From assembly GCA_016713025.1 (NCBI GenBank), contig JADJPZ010000003.1, positions 809,314-873,313 of the forward strand: a stretch of DNA of 64,000 nucleotides. Direction: 5' to 3'. The position numbers and the translations under genes were made by a program. The stretch's first letter is position 1. The number at the start of each line of letters is the position of its first letter. Below, in pieces: positions 37,603 to 46,727 of this stretch. This stretch comes from Saprospiraceae bacterium. GTDB lineage: Bacteria; Bacteroidota; Bacteroidia; Chitinophagales; Saprospiraceae. The notes beneath the pieces are model-generated. The model was given only the letters and a program-made list of their open reading frames with translations. It was not told where the DNA came from and did no database searches.

Positions 37603-39960
37603 TTAATGGGTTGGTATCTGAGTGATAAATGTCGTCCCCTCTCCCTCTTTTGTTTCTACTTCCAAAGTCCCGCCATGCCCTTTGGTAATAATATCATAAG
37701 CCAGACTCAAACCTAAACCTGTGCCTTGACCCGTGGGTTTGGTGGTAAAGAAGGGTTGGAATATTTTATCGAGGATTTTTTGAGGAATACCGTTGCCGTT
37801 GTCTTTTACCGCTATCTCCAGATGTTTATCAGCTGTTAGTTGGGTAGTGATGGATACGGTGGGTTTGTAATCTAAATCTGTCAAATTCGCATCGCCAGAT
37901 TGCTTTGCCAAATTTAACAGATTGGCTCTCTCGTTGACAGCATAGAATGCGTTGGTGATGAGGTTTAGCATGACTCTGCCGATATCTTGTGGGATGACAT
38001 CAATCTTCGGAAGGTTGGGGTCAAAATGGGTTTCCATGGTGGCATTGAAGGATTTGTCTTTTGCTCTTAAACCATGGTAGGCAAGGCGTAGATATTCGTC
38101 ACAAAGGGCATTGATGTCGGTGGCTTCTTTTGTACCGGTGCTGGTGCGTGAGTGCTCGAGCATGCCTTTTACAATGTCGGAGGCACGTTTGCCATGGTGG
38201 TTGATTTTAGTTAAATTTTCTTTGATATCAGTCAAAATTTCATTTTCCAGCTCCTCGTTCCTCGCTCCCTTCTCCTTGCTCCTTTCTTCCAAAATTTCTT
38301 CTATCAATTCATTACTGACTTCTGAAAAATTATTGACAAAGTTCAACGGATTCTGTATCTCATGTGCAATGCCGGCTGTGAGCTCTCCCAGACTTGCCAT
38401 TTTTTCGGATTGGATTAGTTGGGCTTGGGTGGATTGTAATTTTTGAATAGTGTAAACAAGTCTTTCATTTTTTAAGGCCAATTGTCTATTAGTCTTTCTT
38501 TTGTTTGAATAAAAAACTACCAGCCCAATTACAAATAGTGCCAGCAAAGCCACAATACCATATAGATAATACTTTATTTTTTGATTTGTTTTGTTCTTTG
38601 CATCCAATAATACAATGGCATTTTCCGATTCCTGCATTTTCTGTTCTGTTTCAAAATTGAGTGAACGGTTATCATTTTGTTCGGCGACCAATTGTTCTTT
38701 TAGTAAAAATGCTTCTTTCATTGTTTTGTATGCTTCCTGTGTATTGCCATTTGCTGTGTATGCCTCAGCCAATAAAGAAAGTTCTTCAATCAATAGGTTG
38801 ACATTGTTTAATACTCTAATTTCTTTGTTCTCACTTTGCAATATTGTTATAGCATCATTTGCTTTACCTTTCTTAATCAGAATGGTAGCTTTATAAAAAC
38901 CAGTTAGCAGTTCACCATAAGAACTTATGATGCCAAGATTGAATGAATCTTTAAGTTGAATAGATTTGTTGATATTGATCAAAGCTGAATCCAAAACATT
39001 TTTACTGATATAGTCTGCTGCTTTTTCCTGATAATAGTGAGCATATATTGCTGGCTGTTCATTATATTCTTTCATATACTTTAGCGCAGTATCATAATAG
39101 CTGCTGCTATTGTTACTTTTTTCAAGAGTTTTGCACCTTGCCAATTGTAAAAATATGTAGGGTACATCTGTCATCAGCATAGGCTCATCGAGTTGGTTGT
39201 AAAATTTTATTGCTTCATTAAGATACCCTATGGCAATGTTTGGCTTTTTTTGTTCAATATAATAACTCCCTAAAACTGCAAACCTGTTAACTTTGCCGGA
39301 AATGCCAAAAGATGTTGCGCCAAGATGGATGTTGTAATCTTTCTGGCTATTATTTAAGAAGGCAATTGATTTGAGTTGATAGTACTTTGCTTTTTCAATC
39401 AGGCCCAACTTATTATAAGAAGAAGCAAGCACAGTGTATACTATAGAAACAGCTTCAGAGTCTTGTACACTCAAATATTTTTTTTCAGACGCAGTAAAGT
39501 ATTCAATGCATTCATTTAGTTTACCTGAATTTCTAAAAGGGTGGCGGATATTCCGGAGTATACTTAAATAATTATAGTGCCCATATTTTGATTTACTATT
39601 TTCATTCTGTGTCAACCATTGTTGCATAACTGCAATAGCTTTTTCATTTGAAGCAGGTGTATTTTTGTTTATAAGAGCGTAGAAATAGATCGTCGCTATA
39701 TCATGATAATCATCTTCGTCAACTTTATTTTTCAATTGCCTAATTTTGGTCATCACATCATCTGTCAACAATATATCTTCTTCGCATTTATAGAGCCACT
39801 CAAAAACCTTATATATAATATTGGTGTCAGCAGGGGACTTGATGTTATTAAGATAGATAGTTAAAGAATCAACTGGCTTAGTTTTTTGTCCTGTTACTGA
39901 AGATGTAAAAAATAGCAGCAGGACTACTGATTGTATAATAGGTTTCAAATGTTTAATCAT
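37603..39960 (-). CDS. TPR-containing sensor histidine kinase
   Basis: A 785-residue kinase with a signal peptide (ending SSVTGQK), a long TPR-like helical sensor (about 30-450), one membrane helix at about 466-486 (YYLYGIVALLALFVIGLVVF), and HisKA-HATPase with phosphoacceptor His533. It shares a tract of roughly 285 identical bases with the 7TM kinase at 35347, covering the region from the loop after the N box to near the C-terminus. It ends GEGTTFITQIPTH, like the C-terminus of the decayed GAF kinase. It lies 15 bases downstream of the next TPR kinase. The signal is unknown; TPR sensors may bind peptides or partner proteins. Confidence 0.93.
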   Translation of the reverse strand: MIKHLKPIIQSVVLLLFFTSSVTGQKTKPVDSLTIYLNNIKSPADTNIIYKVFEWLYKCEEDILLTDDVMTKIRQLKNKVDEDDYHDIATIYFYALINKNTPASNEKAIAVMQQWLTQNENSKSKYGHYNYLSILRNIRHPFRNSGKLNECIEYFTASEKKYLSVQDSEAVSIVYTVLASSYNKLGLIEKAKYYQLKSIAFLNNSQKDYNIHLGATSFGISGKVNRFAVLGSYYIEQKKPNIAIGYLNEAIKFYNQLDEPMLMTDVPYIFLQLARCKTLEKSNNSSSYYDTALKYMKEYNEQPAIYAHYYQEKAADYISKNVLDSALININKSIQLKDSFNLGIISSYGELLTGFYKATILIKKGKANDAITILQSENKEIRVLNNVNLLIEELSLLAEAYTANGNTQEAYKTMKEAFLLKEQLVAEQNDNRSLNFETEQKMQESENAIVLLDAKNKTNQKIKYYLYGIVALLALFVIGLVVFYSNKRKTNRQLALKNERLVYTIQKLQSTQAQLIQSEKMASLGELTAGIAHEIQNPLNFVNNFSEVSNELIEEILEERSKEKGARNEELENEILTDIKENLTKINHHGKRASDIVKGMLEHSRTSTGTKEATDINALCDEYLRLAYHGLRAKDKSFNATMETHFDPNLPKIDVIPQDIGRVMLNLITNAFYAVNERANLLNLAKQSGDANLTDLDYKPTVSITTQLTADKHLEIAVKDNGNGIPQKILDKIFQPFFTTKPTGQGTGLGLSLAYDIITKGHGGTLEVETKEGEGTTFITQIPTH

Positions 39961-39975
39961 TTGGAGAGTTGTTTT

Positions 39976-42039
39976 TTAATTTGTTAATCTTACTAATGGC
40001 AATTCTATTATAAAAATTGATCCTTCATCGTTATTATTATCCACTTTCAACTCCCCACCATGTGCCTTCACAATATCATACGCCAAAGACAATCCCAAAC
40101 CCGTGCCTTGGCCTGTTGGCTTGGTAGTGAAGAAAGGTTGAAATATTTTGTCTTTAATCGTGTCGGGAATGCCGGAGCCATTGTCTGAGATAGAGATTTG
40201 AATGCTTTCATTTTTGCTCTGCTCACCCCCGGGCCCTAAAGGGGTGATCATCCCTTTTGTTCTCACAGATACTTTTGGCTCGTATGTAAAATCTGTCAAA
40301 TTCGCATCGCCAGATTGCTTTGCCAAATTTAACAGATTGGCTCTCTCGTTGACAGCATAGAATGCGTTGGTGATGAGGTTTAGCAGGACTCTGCCGATAT
40401 CTTGAGGGATGACATCTATCTTCGGTAGATTGGGGTCAAAATGGGTTTCCATGGTGGCATTGAAGGATTTGTCTTTCGCTCTTAAACCATGGTAGGCCAG
40501 GCGTAAATATTCGTCACAAAGGGCATTGATATCGGTGGCTTCTTTTGTACCGGTGCTAGTGCGGGAGTGTTCGAGCATACCTTTGACGATATTGCTTGCT
40601 CGTTTGCCGTGGTGGTTGATTTTGGTTAAATTTTCTTTGATATCAGTCAAAATTTCATTTTCCAGCTCCTCGTTCCTAGCTCCCTTCTCCTTGCTCCGTT
40701 CTTCAAATACTTCTTCTATCAATTCATTACTTACTTCACTGAAATTATTGACAAAGTTCAATGGGTTTTGTATCTCATGGGCGATGCCGGCTGTGAGCTC
40801 TCCTAGACTTGCCATCTTTTCTGATTGGATGAGTTGGGCTTGGGTGGAGCGCAATAATTCTAAATTATGTTCGGCCATTTCTCTTTGCATTTTTTCAAGA
40901 TGGTTTAATTTCCTGATTTTTTTATTGTTCCACCATTGGATTCCAAAAGCGGCCAATACAAAGGTCAACAAACCTATAAAAATATACTTTGCCCTAAGGG
41001 AGGCAGATTCAATTTCTCTTTTTTGGAGTAAAAAGACTTGTTCTTTTTGGTCAATAAGTAATTTTTGAAGATTCATAAATTTTTCAACACCTTGTACATT
41101 ATCTTTAAACTGACTTTCCTTATTTCTAAAATAAAGTGCTCTTTCAAAATTTACTTTAGAAGTATAATGATTTGCCAATAAATGACTTAATTCCATAGCA
41201 TTTTTATAATATTTATATGCAATGGCTATGTTATATGCTTTTTCAGTATGTATAATAGCAGAATCCAGTAGATTAACTTTATTATAATATTCCCCTTTTA
41301 ATTGATGTCCGTGCATAATGGTTCTGGTATTTTGTATATTTATAGCTGCATTAATGGTACGATTGATGTAAAGAATAGAGCTATCTAATTGATTGTTGAC
41401 TAAGTATGCACGAGCTACCTTTGACAATGCGATAGGTGTTCCTCCTATGTTTTTACGTTCCTGAACCAAGTGAAGTAATTTGACTGAAGCCTGTAGTTCT
41501 GATTTTTTCATACCCTGTAAGTTATAAAGGTCAGCTAAAAACAAACGAGCCAAATGCTCTTGAGAGTAATCATTAATATTTTTTGCCTCCATTAATGCTT
41601 TTGAGAGAATACTTTCAGCCTGTTTAAAATTTTTTAAATCAATATTTAATAACCCTTTTACTATATTACTGCCTATGATGCCAGATTGCAGATTATTTTT
41701 TGTCGCTATCGAATCAATAATTTTTACTGTGCTGAAAGCATTGACATAATCTGTTGAAAATCTGTAAACCCAGGCAGTATTAATAAGACTTAGCACCAGT
41801 CCTTTAGGGTAATTAATTTTTTTGGACAGCTCATATGCTTTATTATTATATACAATGGAAGAATCCATATCCATATTTCTATATAAATAACCCAAATGAG
41901 CCAAGGTTAAAATTTTTGTTGTGTCATCTATCGGATGCTGTAGCTTTTGATAGTATTTCTCTAAAAACGGACTTATTTGGGAACAAATATTTAATGAAAT
42001 GATATTAAATAAGGCAAGAAGAATTATTAATTTTTTCAT
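39976..42039 (-). CDS. TPR-containing sensor histidine kinase
   Basis: The ATG at 42039 is chosen: it gives 687 residues beginning with a proper signal peptide (MKKLIILLALFNIISLN), whereas a TTG at 42072 adds eleven polar residues. TPR-like helices span about 25-340, a membrane helix about 348-366, and HisKA-HATPase follows with phosphoacceptor His at about 421. Between the N and G1 boxes it carries the palindrome-encoded insertion GMITPLGPGGEQ (40222-40250), which is the intact form of the site into which the IS110 element has jumped in the neighbouring kinase. G1 is DNGSGIPDTIKD and G2 GQGTGLGLSLAYD. It starts about 30 bases after the stop of the interrupted kinase. Confidence 0.92.
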   Translation of the reverse strand: MKKLIILLALFNIISLNICSQISPFLEKYYQKLQHPIDDTTKILTLAHLGYLYRNMDMDSSIVYNNKAYELSKKINYPKGLVLSLINTAWVYRFSTDYVNAFSTVKIIDSIATKNNLQSGIIGSNIVKGLLNIDLKNFKQAESILSKALMEAKNINDYSQEHLARLFLADLYNLQGMKKSELQASVKLLHLVQERKNIGGTPIALSKVARAYLVNNQLDSSILYINRTINAAINIQNTRTIMHGHQLKGEYYNKVNLLDSAIIHTEKAYNIAIAYKYYKNAMELSHLLANHYTSKVNFERALYFRNKESQFKDNVQGVEKFMNLQKLLIDQKEQVFLLQKREIESASLRAKYIFIGLLTFVLAAFGIQWWNNKKIRKLNHLEKMQREMAEHNLELLRSTQAQLIQSEKMASLGELTAGIAHEIQNPLNFVNNFSEVSNELIEEVFEERSKEKGARNEELENEILTDIKENLTKINHHGKRASNIVKGMLEHSRTSTGTKEATDINALCDEYLRLAYHGLRAKDKSFNATMETHFDPNLPKIDVIPQDIGRVLLNLITNAFYAVNERANLLNLAKQSGDANLTDFTYEPKVSVRTKGMITPLGPGGEQSKNESIQISISDNGSGIPDTIKDKIFQPFFTTKPTGQGTGLGLSLAYDIVKAHGGELKVDNNNDEGSIFIIELPLVRLTN

Positions 42040-42068
42040 TTTAAGTAATTTTTGGTTTTCAACTATGG

Positions 42069-42313
42069 TCAATCAGGTAATGAAATAATAAACTCACTTC
42101 CTTCCCCTTCATTCGTTTCTACCTTTAACTCCCCGCCATGCGCCTTCACAATATCATAAGCGAGAGAAAGGCCCAATCCAGTTCCCTGCCCGGTGGGTTT
42201 AGTAGTAAAGAAGGGTTGAAAGATTTTATCTTTGACATGTGTTGGAATGCCGGAGCCATTGTCTGAGATAGAGATTTGAATGCTTTCATTTTTGCTCTGC
42301 TCACCCCCGGGCC
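42069..42313 (-). pseudogene. 3' part of a TPR histidine kinase cut by an IS110 element
   Basis: Reading on the minus strand gives GPGGEQSKNESIQISISDNG, then GIPTHVKDKIFQPFFTTKPT, the G2 box and a C-terminus ending SEFIISLPD. This is the end of the kinase whose 5' part lies at 43978-45758. The two parts join at the core dinucleotide CT of the insertion site. The remaining fragment alone lacks the phosphoacceptor and N box and cannot be active. Confidence 0.85.
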
Positions 42314-42369
42314 CTTATATGTTTGCATTTTAAAAATTAATGGTTTCAAGATAAACAAATAATTTATAA

Positions 42370-42500
42370 CTTGGCGGTTGAAGGGGAACACCCCTTGATA
42401 CTTAGATATCGTCCTTTAGTGTCCCTTTCGCCAAGCTTAATCATGAGGTATAACTTGATACATTGATATCGTATAATATAAGGGAATGTAAGGCTTGACA
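42370..42500 (+). ncRNA. Predicted IS110 bridge RNA (target and donor loops)
   Basis: Two stem-loops with parallel layout lie upstream of the transposase. The first is closed by CTTGGCG (42370-42376) and CGCCAAG (42429-42435); it contains AACACCC-CT followed by TGATAC, and then CCTTTAG (42413-42419), the exact reverse complement of CTAAAGG at the right flank of the insertion. The second contains GGTATAACT (42447-42455), identical to the element's right end at 43971-43979, followed by TGATAC, and then ATATAAG (42476-42482), the reverse complement of the left end CTTATAT (42314-42320). These are the guides expected of a bridge RNA in the known order, target loop first. Transcript ends are guesses. 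The left target guide fits this site poorly (only the two bases next to CT). Confidence 0.8.
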
Positions 42501-42532
42501 CTTTTTTTAACACATTTTAAAGTAATTTATGT

Positions 42533-43919
42533 ATGAAAGTTGGATTTGAGGACTGGACGCAAGTAAAGGTTATTGTGATTTCAGTTTAATTTCGAAGGGT
42601 AATGAATTTACCAATCGCAGGATGAATTTTATTGATAATCAATCCGGTCTTGATGAACTCAAAAAAAGTCTTATCACAGGCACTTTTGTCTATTGATAAA
42701 ATTTATTTGGCTATTGAAAGTACCGGTGGGTATGAAAACAATTGGTATAATCAATTGGTAAGTTTTGATAAGCGAATCATCATGTTCAGGATTAATCCGT
42801 TGCGGACACATCATGAGTCAAAAAAAGAATATGCATCGCAATATTAATGACGCCATCAGTAGTGAAATTATAGCTAGGCATGTATCTGAAAATTATGAGG
42901 AACTAGAGAAAGCCAAGCCTAGATCCTTACATTTTTATACTGCGAAACAGATGCACAAAACTATACAAGGATTTATTAAACAAAAGACGAGAAATATCAA
43001 CCAACTTGAGAAAGTAGTGTATAGTTGTATTCCTGGTCTTTTAACTTTTAGTAAAAATGGCATGCCAAAATACATGTATAAAGTACTTCAAAAGTATCCA
43101 TCAAAGGCAAAGATATTAAATGCGAAAACAGCTTCATTGGCTAAAATCAAAGGGTTAACCATGGAGAAGGCTGAGGCCATCCAAAAAGCGGTGAAGCTAG
43201 ATTCAGGGTCGGGTAATACGATACTTACTGAGCTAAATATTAAAACATTGGCCCAAACTATTAACTTATTCTCCACCCAGATCAAAGAACTTCAATCAGA
43301 GCTTGCTAAACACGGAGCCAACGACTTAGCGGATTTATTAGTCACAATTCCTGGTTGCGGCATCGAGTCAGCAGTGTCATTAAGCATAGAAATAGAAGAT
43401 ATAAATCGATTTAACAGTGCCGCATCACTTTGTTGCTATTTTGGAGTACACCCAGAAAACCATACAAGTGGTGATATATCAAAGAAACCTAAAATGAGCA
43501 AAAAAGGAAGTAGTTCATATAGGGGTACAATATACATGGTAGCTAAAAATGCGATTATGTATGACCCTTATTTTAAAGAGGTATATTCAAATCAAAGAGC
43601 GAAAGGTAAGACCTATAACGATGCTTTAGGTGTAATAATGAACAAGTTAACAAGAGTGATCTATGGTATGCTTACAAACAAAGAGGCATACGATTCATCA
43701 AAACCTAAAACACAAAAAAACAAACCAGTAGACGCAGATCAGCAAATAGAGAAGTTGGAAAAAGAAACCGCAGATTATAAGGCAGAGCTAGAAAAGATGC
43801 AAAACGCACCAGTTTCTCGAAGAGCAGAAAATAAAATAAAAAAGGCAATGGAAGAGTCTCAAAACTCAATTGAAGAGTTGCGCACGAGATCAAAACCATT
43901 ACCAAGTGCAAACATATAA
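42533..43919 (+). pseudogene. IS110 transposase, frameshifted in its N-terminal part
   Basis: The N-terminal RuvC-like DEDD domain is spread over three frames. GLDASKGYCDF (first Asp) lies in one frame from about 42549, IYLAIESTGGYENNWYNQL (the Glu) in a second up to about 42830, and the rest from about 42830 in a third (long open frame 42765-43919). The shifts fall at about 42546 and at two A7 runs, at about 42660 and 42820, where A6 would restore the frame. The C-terminal domain is intact, with IPGCGIESAVSLSIEIED and the catalytic Ser region KKGSSSYRGTIYMVAKNA, followed by an unusual charged coiled-coil tail of about 60 residues. As written the enzyme is inactive. Confidence 0.85.
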
Positions 43920-43977
43920 ATTTGTTTGAACTTGGTAATAAAAAACACCGCCAAATATTATAAAATCAACGGTATAA

Positions 43978-45758
43978 CTAAAGGGGTGATCATCCCTTTT
44001 GTTCTCACAGATACTTTTGGCTCGTATGTAAAATCTGTCAAATTCGCATCGCCAGATTGCTTTGCCAAATTTAACAGATTGGCTCTCGTTGACAGCATAG
44101 AATGCGTTGGTGATGAGGTTTAGCAGGACTCTGCCGATATCTTGTGGGATGACATCAATCTTCGGAAGGTTGGGGTCAAAATGGGTTTCCATGGTGGCAT
44201 TGAAGGATTTGTCTTTTGCTCTTAAACCATGGTAGGCAAGGCGTAGATATTCGTCACATAGGGCGTTGATGTCGGTGGCTTCTTTAATGCCTGTGCTCGT
44301 GCGGGAGTGCTCGAGCATACCTTTGACGATGTCGGAGGCTCGTTTGCCATGGTGGTTGATTTTGGTTAAATTTTCTTTGATATCAGTCAAAATTTCATTT
44401 TCCAGCTCCTCGTTCCTAGCTCCCTTCTCCTTGCTCCGTTCTTCAAATACTTCTTCTATCAATTCATTACTTACTTCACTGAAATTATTGACAAAGTTCA
44501 ATGGGTTTTGTATTTCATGGGCAATGCCGGCGGTGAGTTCTCCTAGGCTTGCCATTTTTTCGGATTGGATGAGTTGGGCCTGTGTGGATTTGAGTTCAGA
44601 CAAAGCCTGTTCCAATTCACCATTTTTTATTTCTATTTTATGAAATTGATCTTCCAGTACTTTATTGAATTTTGACTTTTGCCGGCTACGAGAGTATATA
44701 AATAACAAGCCAAGAGATATAAATATTAACATTAAAGTGAGCAATACAATCCTGTTTCTTGATTTTTCTTTTTCAAGCTTAATAGTGGAATCTTTTTCTT
44801 TAAGCTTAATTTTATTGTTCAGCATCAATAAATGAGCTACCTTATCCTTGCCGTATAATAAATCATAAGCCTTTGTCTGGAGTTTCAAATATTTCAGTGT
44901 GCTATCCCTTTGCCCCAACATTTCATAACAAGACACCAATACCTGACCCGCGGTATATATGTGCCGGTGAGATTGATTTTGTATAGCCATGTCTATCGAC
45001 TTTTTGGCATAGATGACTGCAGAGTCGATGTTGTTGTTTTGCAAAAATATTTGACCTATCTGTTGGTTGGCTGACGTAAGGAAAAACTGATTATTAAATT
45101 GAGTGCAAAATGCGACAGTTTGTTTATGGATGCGAAGGGCATCTCTAAAATTACCCAATTCCATCGCTACTCTGCCTAAGGCATTATTTCTTGCTGCAAG
45201 CATATTCGTATTTCTGATAGTAGGAATAGTATCCCTTACTAATCCGCAGTACATTTTTACTGTATCATATTTTTGAAAGTCGAGATAGACATTGGCAAGG
45301 TGGGCATTCAATAATAAAACATCATAACCGGATAAGTGATATTTATCAACCATGCTTAACCCTTCGTTAAACAATTCCAATGATATTTCAGGCTGTCCAA
45401 TCAATCTGTAACAGATGGCCCGTTGGTTATTGAGTTTGAACAGAATTTTTTTATCCAAGCCATGCATGGATTCATATAGCTCTAAACCCTTCGTCGCATA
45501 TTCGGCAGCAGCGGCATAATCTCCCACTCTATCCTGATAGCGTGACAAACAAAAATATCCTAACGCGATACCTTCTGCATCATTAATTTGTGTGGAATAA
45601 TTGATGAGCAGATTTCCTATGACTATGCAACTATCAATTTTATTAGTCCCGTAATACTCGGATTTTTTAAACAGACTGTCTATATACCGATCTCTATGCT
45701 CCTGACATTGCGCAAAAAAATAAAATGTCATCAAGGAACTAAAAACAAATATTTTCAA
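43978..45758 (-). pseudogene. 5' part of the TPR histidine kinase cut by IS110
   Basis: The open frame from a TTG at 45758 encodes a signal peptide (FSSLMTFYFFAQCQ), TPR-like helices (about 25-320), a membrane helix at about 336-354 and the HisKA helix with GIAHEIQNPLNF. The frame is lost after NAFYAVNE: GGCTCTCGTT here is GGCTCTCTCGTT in the sibling at 39976, a 2-bp loss in a CT repeat. The correct frame then continues to the IS110 insertion. An upstream ATG at about 45771 would give MIKNLKIFVFSS if an A7 run were A6. With the 2-bp loss and the insertion, the kinase is dead. It follows receiver copy 3. Confidence 0.85.
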
Positions 45759-45784
45759 ATTTTTTTATCATATTTTCAGAGATG

Positions 45785-46165
45785 TTAGTATGATTTTATC
45801 AACTCATCAATTTCAGATTTAAGCCTGTCAAAATCAATAGGTTTTGTAAAAAATCCAGAAGCTCCCGAGTTCATCGCTCTGTCATAGTTTTCGCTGTCTC
45901 CGTAAGCCGATATCATACTTACCTTGATAAAAGGAAATTCTGCTTTGACTTTTTCAAGCATATCCAATCCTGACATACCAGGCATATTGATATCTGAAAA
46001 TATATATACTACGTCAGGCGGATCCTGACTGTGCAATATATCCATGGCCTCCTGGGCCGAAAATGCAAACTCTATTTCAATCTCTCCGCTTCTGATTTCC
46101 TTTCTGAGTTTTTGCCGAAACAGGATTTCAACATCTTTTTCATCATCTACTACTAAGAATTTCAT
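45785..46165 (-). CDS. Stand-alone response regulator receiver protein, copy 3
   Basis: A 126-residue receiver with VVDDEKDVEILF, phosphoacceptor Asp58 in FSDINMPGMSG, switch Ser in SMISAYG and Lys in FFTKPIDF. The first 36 residues are identical to copy 1 (25168) apart from one position, and about 60 bases upstream of the start codon are nearly identical as well, so copies 1 and 3 come from a recent block duplication that included the end of the preceding kinase. It is the first intact gene of the array as transcribed. No output domain is present. Confidence 0.93.
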   Translation of the reverse strand: MKFLVVDDEKDVEILFRQKLRKEIRSGEIEIEFAFSAQEAMDILHSQDPPDVVYIFSDINMPGMSGLDMLEKVKAEFPFIKVSMISAYGDSENYDRAMNSGASGFFTKPIDFDRLKSEIDELIKSY

Positions 46166-46185
46166 TATTTGATTTTTTAAAGTGA

Positions 46186-46365
46186 TTAAATGTTTAAATT
46201 AATTGTGAATGTAGTACCAGTAATTGTATTGGATTCGACTGCGATCTCACCTCCATGCGCCTTCACATTATCATAAGCCAAAGATAATCCTAAGCCTGTC
46301 CCCTGCCCGGTGGGTTTGGTAATAAAAAAGGGCTGAAAGATTTTATCTTTGATGGCGTCGGTTAT
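46186..46365 (-). pseudogene. 3' relic of a histidine kinase gene
   Basis: About 60 residues match the C-terminus of the kinase at 25566: TDAIKDKIFQPFF, the G2 box GQGTGLGLSLAYD and ending GTTFTINLNI. The open frame extends upstream to 46488, but those residues resemble no kinase. The relic marks the upstream border of the duplicated kinase-receiver block. Confidence 0.8.
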
Positions 46366-46488
46366 AAAGGAGTTGTTTTCCAGGATGAAAACTCGACTTA
46401 AAAGCTTTCTCACAATGTGAGTCTGGCTGTTTCTAGTGATGGATATAGTAGAAAAAGTCTTTGTAACAAAACACTCAGCAATCTCCAT

Positions 46489-46727
46489 TTTTTATTTGTT
46501 AATGAGGTTATGATTTCTATTTATACTAATGGATGAGATAAAATTTCAGACCATATAATTATGTAAATATAGTATTTCTTAATGTTGCCAGAATTTTTAA
46601 CAACGATTATTTTTTTTCAGATAGAAATAATTCTGAATTATTATCATAATTGGAGAAATGCAATTGAAAGATTTTTTTAACTTTGCCAAACGAACACAAT
46701 ATATCATAAATTAAAAAACAAGTCACC
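46489..46727. promoter_or_regulatory. Divergent intergenic region with -7 box before the ATP-grasp operon
   Basis: TAACTTTG at 46678-46685 fits the Bacteroidota -7 box, 42 nt before the ATG at 46728. A well-spaced -33 TTG is not obvious; the nearest ones are 11 and 25 nt away. Confidence 0.45.

Larger units (their letters stand above)
42314..43977 (+). mobile_element. IS110-family insertion sequence
   Basis: The ends are defined by comparison with the uninterrupted site in the kinase at 39976: GGGCC-CT-AAAGGGG there becomes GGGCC-CT-TATATG on the left and GGTATAA-CT-AAAGGGG on the right. The element is therefore about 1664 bp, bounded by the core CT, without terminal inverted repeats or target duplication beyond the core, as expected for IS110. 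It contains a structured non-coding left end of about 215 bp (the bridge RNA region) and a DEDD transposase gene. The insertion splits a TPR histidine kinase. Confidence 0.92.

Noticed and set aside
42146..42391. Minus-strand open frame of 81 codons spanning kinase and IS110 sequence
   Set aside because: It reads the kinase 3' end in the wrong frame and continues into the non-coding left end of the element.
43899..43977. Continuation of the kinase open frame into the IS110 element
   Set aside because: After the 2-bp loss the frame is wrong, and the last residues are encoded by the insertion sequence; not part of a natural protein.
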